Below, one piece after another: positions 7,023-11,186 of a stretch of DNA of 11,186 bases. The DNA is from Bacteroidia bacterium (GTDB lineage: Bacteria > Bacteroidota > Bacteroidia > Flavobacteriales > Flavobacteriaceae). The position numbers and the translations under genes are program-made. The stretch is taken from contig JAUIJW010000062.1 in NCBI GenBank assembly GCA_030431085.1, positions 1-11,186 of the forward strand. Reading direction: 5' to 3'. The notes under the pieces are model-generated. The model was not told where the DNA came from. It was given only the letters and a program-made list of their open reading frames with translations, and ran no database searches. Position 1 is the first letter of the stretch, and every line of letters starts with the position of its first letter.

Positions 7023-7037
7023 CTTTTAACTTTAAAC
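7023..7037. repeat. Right arm of the inverted repeat around the broken four-helix gene
   Basis: CTTTTAACTTTAAAC pairs with 6630-6645 (15 bp with one bulged base). It fills nearly all of the 19-bp gap between the sufA stop (7038-7040) and the four-helix gene start (7018). On the minus strand AGTTTAA and AGTTAAA occur as adjacent 7-bp units, the same style as the AGTCnnn arrays around the other copy. Confidence 0.65.
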
Positions 7038-7367
7038 TTAAAGTGAAAATGACTCCCCACACCCACAGGTTCTATTGGCATTAGGGTTTTTAAAAACAAA
7101 TCCTGTACCGTTGAGGCCACCAGAATAATCAAGAGTAGTACCAACTAGGTATAAAAAACTTTTTTTATCTACTACAATTTTGATATTATTATTTTCAAAT
7201 ACCTTGTCATTTTCTTTGATGTCTTTATCAAAATTTAATTCATAAGATAAGCCAGAACACCCACCGCTTTTTACACCTACACGTATAAAATCGGTAGATG
7301 TATCATACCCATCTTCTTGCATCAACTCTAGGGCCTTTTGTTTTGCTTTTTCCGTTACTTGAATCAT
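7038..7367 (-). CDS. sufA: A-type iron-sulfur carrier (HesB/IscA/SufA family)
   Basis: The 109-residue cytosolic protein is an A-type carrier that accepts Fe-S clusters from the SUF scaffold and hands them to apo-enzymes. The three cluster-ligand cysteines are present: C37 in SGGCSGLSY, and C101 and C103 in the C-terminal CGCGESF motif. Length and motif spacing are normal, and the ATG at 7365-7367 gives the usual MIQVTEKAK start. It is the first gene of the minus-strand suf transcript, with a good -7 box about 27 bp upstream. The broken four-helix gene follows after only 19 bp. The family also includes IscA and ErpA; SufA is chosen from the suf context. Confidence 0.93.
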   Translation of the reverse strand: MIQVTEKAKQKALELMQEDGYDTSTDFIRVGVKSGGCSGLSYELNFDKDIKENDKVFENNNIKIVVDKKSFLYLVGTTLDYSGGLNGTGFVFKNPNANRTCGCGESFSL

Positions 7368-7393
7368 ATAATTAGATTTATTCTAAATAATTG

Positions 7394-7401
7394 CAAAGAT
7401 A
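7394..7401 (-). promoter_or_regulatory. -7 promoter element for the sufA-sufB-sufC-sufD transcript (TATCTTTG)
   Basis: On the minus strand TATCTTTG is a full match to TAnnTTTG and lies 26 bases before the sufA ATG. The usual TTG at -33 is not exact; a TTT is found about 20 bp upstream. No further TAnnTTTG box was seen on this strand in the spacers before sufB, sufC or sufD, so this is the likely main promoter of the cluster. Confidence 0.5.
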
Positions 7402-7437
7402 GGCTAAAATCTACAATAGAGAAATTATAAAAAAAAA

Positions 7438-7477
7438 ATGCTGCCTGTATACAATAAAAAAAATTTTTTTGCAGCAT
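7438..7477. repeat. Inverted repeat ATGCTGC...GCAGCAT around an A/T tract
   Basis: ATGCTGC (7438-7444) and GCAGCAT (7471-7477) form a perfect 7-bp stem whose 26-nt loop contains GTATAC and a run of eight A then seven T. It lies upstream of both divergent genes, so it is more likely an operator or bent-DNA site than a terminator. Confidence 0.4.
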
Positions 7478-7513
7478 AAAAAATAAACAATAAAGAAAAT
7501 ATGATTGCGTTTC

Positions 7514-7546
7514 GGTTATTAACAATTTTCTCGGGTTATTAACAAT
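7514..7546. promoter_or_regulatory. Two direct repeats GGTTATTAACAAT, possible protein-binding sites
   Basis: GGTTATTAACAAT occurs at 7514-7526 and 7534-7546, spaced 20 bp start to start (about two helical turns), in the divergent sufA-adhesin spacer. The core GTTATTAAC is nearly palindromic. The reverse strand TTGTTAATAA also resembles a loose DnaA box (two changes from TGTGGATAA). No clear TAnnTTTG box for the adhesin was found, so these may be activator sites. Confidence 0.4.
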
Positions 7547-7551
7547 GTTTT

Positions 7552-7567
7552 AACAGTTAATGCTGTT
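7552..7567. repeat. Inverted repeat AACAG-TTAATG-CTGTT upstream of the adhesin
   Basis: This perfect 5-bp inverted repeat with a 6-nt centre lies just downstream of the two direct repeats and 73 bp before the adhesin start. It could be part of the same control region. Support is only its symmetry and location. Confidence 0.25.
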
Positions 7568-7639
7568 CTCTCATAAGAATACAAAACACTAAACCGATGT
7601 AAGTTGTTGAAATAAAGACATATAAAAAAATATTAAGAT

Positions 7640-10600
7640 ATGAGAACCGACCCCTCCCTTATCGGTAAGGTATCAAAAATTAACAATTTAAGCCTATTGG
7701 AGCAAGAGAAACTTGTGCCGGTAGGTGTTGTGTATTTAACTAACGATAACAAAATTAGTGAGAATTGTATGGATGATTTAACTAAGAACCCTCAAAAAAG
7801 ACTTGCTTCTGTAATAATAAAAAAGGAAGGTAATTTTAAAGAGGTAAAAGCCAGGTATTTAATATTGCTTTTAACTTTGATTTTTGTTGGATTCACTCAA
7901 ATTCAAGCACAAGATACCTATAGCGATAATTTTTTTCCAAGAAACTATAGTGGTAACGATGGTACTCAAAATTTTGCTACTAATTGGACAGAAAGTGATG
8001 ATGATGGAAGCGCAACTTCTGGTAAAGTATATATATCCAGTTCAACATATAGATTAATATTTATCAACTTAGACGATGCAGAAATAGAGCGTTCATTGAA
8101 TTTAAGCGCCTATTCTTCAGTTGATTTATCTTTTGATTATACCACAACCAATATCAATGATGAAACTTTAAGAGTGCAATTGTATAATTCTACAACCAAC
8201 AGTTGGGAAACAATTACTAATTTGGATAATTCTCCAAGTAGTGGCACTTTTACACATAGTTTAACAGCTAATCAAATTTCCTCAACTTCGGCTATTAGAT
8301 TTCTTTCTGGTAGTAACAACTGGTCTGGTAGTGAATGGGCAGCCATTGATAATATTTTATTTCAAACTACAGCCACTATCCCTACAGTAGATACAGATGG
8401 CGATGGTATAGATGATACCGTAGATATTGACGATGATAATGATGGGATTCCAGATGTTGAAGAAGGAGACTGTGCTCCAATTATAAATAATGCCAGTATA
8501 GAAGAACCCATTCTATCTAGCTCTGTACCATGGGCAGTCTCTTATGATAATGATAATATCAAAACCTATCATTCTTCAAATGTACCTTATTGGGAAACTA
8601 CAGCAAGTGATAGTATGATTGAAATTTGGCATAGCAACAATACCTTAACCTCTGCCAATGCCTATAGTGGGGATCAATTTATGGAATTAAATGCTAATGA
8701 AATTGCTTCTTGTTACCAAGATGTGTCTACTATTCCAGGAACTGTAATAACTTGGTCTGTAGCACATAGAGGCCGAAGTGGCACGGATAATGCTTCTGTA
8801 AGTATTGGTGCACCTGGAAGTGTTTCTGTAGTACAAAATATGAGTACTGGTAGTTCTGCATGGGTAGTTTACTCAGGCACATATACGGTACCTGCAGGCC
8901 AAACAACTACTAGATTTCAATTTGATTCTTTAAGTGGTTCTAGTTCTGGTAATTTTATTGATGCCTTTACTATTGAATGTGTTTCACCTCTAGATTCTGA
9001 TAATGATGGTGTGCCAGATATTAGAGATTTAGATTCTGATAACGACGGCGTTTACGATTTAGAGGAGGCTGGTCATGGTCAAAGTGATGCAAATAATGAT
9101 GGTAGAATTGATGGAGCTTCATCTGCTTTTGGTAACAATGGTTTGTTTAACAGTATTGAAACTAATGATACCGTAAATGCTAATATAAATTATACAATTG
9201 CAGATTCTGATAATGATAATAATTATGATGTAGTAGAATTAGATGCCGATAATGATTTGTGCAATGATGTTATCGAAGCTGGTTATACCGATAATAATGG
9301 GAATGGAATTTTAGGAAATACCCCTACAACTGTAGATGCAAATGGATTGGTAACAGGAACCAGCGTTGTTGATGGCTATACTACGCCAAGGGATGGTGAT
9401 TCTAATTCTACTTACGATTTTCAAGAAGTAAGCGTTACCGTAACTGGCCAACCTACCAATCAAATTATTTGTGAATCTGACAACGGAAGTTTTAGTGTTG
9501 CAGCTACAGGTACAGGTTTGTTGTATCAATGGCAAGTAAGCACCAATAATGGTTCAACATTTAGCGATATCAGTAATGGTGGTGTATATTCAGGAGCAAC
9601 AAGTGCAACACTAAATATTTCAGGAGCAACATTGGGTATGGATGGATACCAATACCAAGTTAATGTTATTAATAATGCTTTATTGTGTAACCCAGGAGTT
9701 ACTTCAGCGGTGGCTACATTAACTGTGCCTGATGTAAATTATGGCCCTGTAAACCATACAGACCCTACTTCTTGTGGTGCATCAGATGGTAGAATTCAAA
9801 CCAATCAATTGGCAGGTAGCACAACTTATTCAGTAAGCTATTTAGATGATGGAGTACCTGTAGGTCCATTAAATATTACCACCAATAATGGTGGGGTATT
9901 AAGAATTACAGGTCTAGATGCGGGTACTTATACTAATATTGTGATTAGTTTAGATGGTTGTGATGGTACCATAATTAATAATGTGGAATTGTTAGATCCA
10001 GGAGCTCCTTCCAATACAATTACTTCAACAAATACCAGTTTTACATGTGGAGCAGATATTCACTTAAATGGTAACAATATAAATAGCTCAACTTATCAAT
10101 GGCAAAGCTCTTTAGATGGCATTACTTGGAATGATATAGCAGGAGCGACAAGCCAAACTTTGCATAGTGGTTCTATTTCTGTAACAACCCATTTTAGAAG
10201 ACGAGTTACTACGAATGTTAATTGTATTTCGTATAGTAATACAATAATATATACTATTGATCCCAATGGAATTTCAAATAATACAATTAGTTCAAGTAAT
10301 ACAAGTGGTTGCGGTCCTTATGACCCATATTTTATCAATGGAAGCTCTCCAAGTGGTGCCTTAAACAATTCTGGATATACCTATCAATGGCAAAGTTCGC
10401 CAGATGGATCTACTTGGAGTGATATTGCGGGAGCAACCTCGCAGGGATATAGTCCTGGAGTAATTTCTTCAACAACCCATATCAGAAGATTAGTATCTGC
10501 ACAAAGTTGTATTGATGATGAAAGTAATGTGTTGGTGTTTACGGTGGGTACTGCGCCATCTACACCATTGGTTAGCACTACGGCGGCTACCTGTTTAGCG

Positions 10601-11186
10601 GATGGTACCGCCACGATTACGAATTACGATGGCAGTTTAAGCTATACTTTTAGTCCAGCAGGACCATCAGTAGGTGCAGGAGGTGTTGTTAGCAACATGG
10701 CTTATGGTACATCCTATACAGTTACTTCAGATAATGGTAGTTGTACAACAGTTGCTTCGTCAAGTTTTAGTATTGATCAGATGTTACCAACTCCGGCTAC
10801 ACCATTGGTTAGTACTACGGCCGCTACCTGTTTAGCGGATGGTACCGCCACGATTACGAATTACGATGGCAGTTTAAGCTATACTTTTAGTCCAGCAGGA
10901 CCATCAGTAGGTGCAGGAGGTGTTGTTAGCAACATGGCTTATGGTACATCCTATACAGTTACTTCAGATAATGGTAGTTGTACAACAGTTGCTTCGTCAA
11001 GTTTTAGTATTGATCAGATGTTACCAACTCCGGCTACACCATTGGTTAGTACTACGGCCGCTACCTGTTTAGCGGATGGTACCGCCACGATTACGAATTA
11101 CGATGGCAGTTTAAGCTATACTTTTAGTCCAGCAGGACCATCAGTAGGTGCAGGAGGTGTTGTTAGCAACATGGCTTATGGTACAT
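7640..11186 (+). CDS. Large secreted modular adhesin, SprB/T9SS-type, N-terminal 1182 residues (cut by window edge)
   Basis: One frame stays open from the ATG at 7640 to the window end. A Sec signal segment (YLILLLTLIFVGF, about 73-85) ends near QIQA|QD at residue 90, unusually far from the first Met. After it come: a beta-rich, lectin-like domain (about 93-245); TSP3-type acidic calcium repeats (251-277, DTDGDGIDD, DDDNDGIPD); a second jelly-roll-like domain (about 281-448); more TSP3 repeats (452-480, 522-549); an Ig-like domain with YQWQVS (about 601-696); a SprB-like domain (about 698-788); two related Ig-like domains sharing TYQWQSS (792-973); then 79-residue tandem repeats from 975. Such proteins of Bacteroidota are exported by the type IX system to the cell surface for gliding or adhesion; the C-terminal sorting domain would be beyond the window. 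Function is inferred from architecture. An ATG at 7769 (residue 44) is an alternative start. Confidence 0.85.
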   Translation, partial: MRTDPSLIGKVSKINNLSLLEQEKLVPVGVVYLTNDNKISENCMDDLTKNPQKRLASVIIKKEGNFKEVKARYLILLLTLIFVGFTQIQAQDTYSDNFFPRNYSGNDGTQNFATNWTESDDDGSATSGKVYISSSTYRLIFINLDDAEIERSLNLSAYSSVDLSFDYTTTNINDETLRVQLYNSTTNSWETITNLDNSPSSGTFTHSLTANQISSTSAIRFLSGSNNWSGSEWAAIDNILFQTTATIPTVDTDGDGIDDTVDIDDDNDGIPDVEEGDCAPIINNASIEEPILSSSVPWAVSYDNDNIKTYHSSNVPYWETTASDSMIEIWHSNNTLTSANAYSGDQFMELNANEIASCYQDVSTIPGTVITWSVAHRGRSGTDNASVSIGAPGSVSVVQNMSTGSSAWVVYSGTYTVPAGQTTTRFQFDSLSGSSSGNFIDAFTIECVSPLDSDNDGVPDIRDLDSDNDGVYDLEEAGHGQSDANNDGRIDGASSAFGNNGLFNSIETNDTVNANINYTIADSDNDNNYDVVELDADNDLCNDVIEAGYTDNNGNGILGNTPTTVDANGLVTGTSVVDGYTTPRDGDSNSTYDFQEVSVTVTGQPTNQIICESDNGSFSVAATGTGLLYQWQVSTNNGSTFSDISNGGVYSGATSATLNISGATLGMDGYQYQVNVINNALLCNPGVTSAVATLTVPDVNYGPVNHTDPTSCGASDGRIQTNQLAGSTTYSVSYLDDGVPVGPLNITTNNGGVLRITGLDAGTYTNIVISLDGCDGTIINNVELLDPGAPSNTITSTNTSFTCGADIHLNGNNINSSTYQWQSSLDGITWNDIAGATSQTLHSGSISVTTHFRRRVTTNVNCISYSNTIIYTIDPNGISNNTISSSNTSGCGPYDPYFINGSSPSGALNNSGYTYQWQSSPDGSTWSDIAGATSQGYSPGVISSTTHIRRLVSAQSCIDDESNVLVFTVGTAPSTPLVSTTAATCLADGTATITNYDGSLSYTFSPAGPSVGAGGVVSNMAYGTSYTVTSDNGSCTTVASSSFSIDQMLPTPATPLVSTTAATCLADGTATITNYDGSLSYTFSPAGPSVGAGGVVSNMAYGTSYTVTSDNGSCTTVASSSFSIDQMLPTPATPLVSTTAATCLADGTATITNYDGSLSYTFSPAGPSVGAGGVVSNMAYGT
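7657..7670. repeat. Hairpin CCTTA-TCGG-TAAGG just inside the adhesin start
   Basis: A perfect 5-bp stem with a 4-nt loop begins 17 bases after the first candidate start codon. It could affect translation from 7640, or be part of a leader if the real start is the ATG at 7769. It may also be chance. Confidence 0.25.
10013..10558 (+). repeat. Two diverged Ig-like domain repeats within the adhesin (about 90 codons each)
   Basis: Units begin at 10013 (NTITSTNTS) and 10280 (NTISSSNTS), 267 bp or 89 codons apart. Both contain TYQWQSSxDGxTWxDIAGATSQ and later STTHxRRxV or VTTHFRRRV, so they are old duplicates. Each has a Cys near its start and another near its end, fitting one intradomain disulfide. 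They differ clearly in sequence, unlike the tandem block that follows. Confidence 0.75.
10562..11186 (+). repeat. Near-identical 237-bp tandem repeats (79 residues) in the adhesin
   Basis: Units begin at 10562, 10799 and 11036; the third is cut at 151 bp by the window end. Units 1 and 2 differ at only two positions (10576/10813 and 10585/10822), both silent; unit 3 equals unit 2 over its visible length. Each unit starts TPLVSTTAATCLADGTATI, holds one Cys near residue 11 and one near residue 61, and ends IDQMLPTPA. Its content resembles SprB-type beta-sandwich repeats. Confidence 0.95.

Noticed and set aside
7438..7477. Intrinsic terminator with A/T tract
   Set aside because: It lies upstream of two divergent genes, so no transcript is expected to end there, and the loop is long.
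9311..9535. Minus-strand open frame (and another at 10384-10614) inside the adhesin
   Set aside because: Both lie opposite the continuous adhesin frame and have low-complexity translations without start context.
10562..11186. CRISPR array
   Set aside because: The repeats are 237 bp, directly adjacent without spacers, and in frame within a coding sequence.

Overview
The window looks like a chromosomal segment of a member of the Flavobacteriaceae (Bacteroidota). The DNA is AT-rich and lacks Shine-Dalgarno sites. It carries -7 boxes of the TAnnTTTG type, a SUF iron-sulfur cluster, S23-type four-helix-bundle genes in operon spacers, and a very large SprB/T9SS-style adhesin with TSP3 and Ig-like modules. 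All of these point to that family; the genus cannot be told from what is visible.

Layout. Positions 1-174 (minus) hold the first 58 codons of sufS. Positions 289-2528 (plus) hold a two-gene unit, a membrane-anchored beta-lactamase-fold serine hydrolase followed by a JmjC/cupin_8-like protein. This unit separates sufS from the rest of the SUF cluster. Positions 2523-7367 (minus) carry, in transcription order, sufA, a four-helix-bundle gene broken by a stop codon, sufB, sufC, an intact four-helix-bundle gene, and sufD with a frameshift. Positions 7368-7639 are a divergent control region. From 7640 to the end (plus) runs a secreted modular adhesin that ends, at the window edge, in near-perfect 79-residue tandem repeats.

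How it fits together. SufB, SufC and SufD form the SufBC2D scaffold/ATPase, SufS supplies persulfide sulfur, and SufA-type carriers pass clusters on. SufB, SufC and SufA keep their key residues. SufD is split by a 2-bp change in a GT repeat just before its conserved C-terminal part, and one four-helix gene has a single nonsense codon. Both could be sequencing errors, or signs that this locus is decaying.

The most unusual feature lies in the spacers of the SUF cluster. Both four-helix-bundle genes sit between inverted flanking arms: a nearly perfect 15-bp arm pair around the broken copy, and degenerate 7-bp AGTCnnn arrays around the intact copy. The sufC-sufB spacer holds a gene-less hairpin whose arm matches one of those flanks at 16 of 18 bases. 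This resembles the intervening sequences that carry S23 genes in 23S rRNA, but here inside a protein-coding operon.
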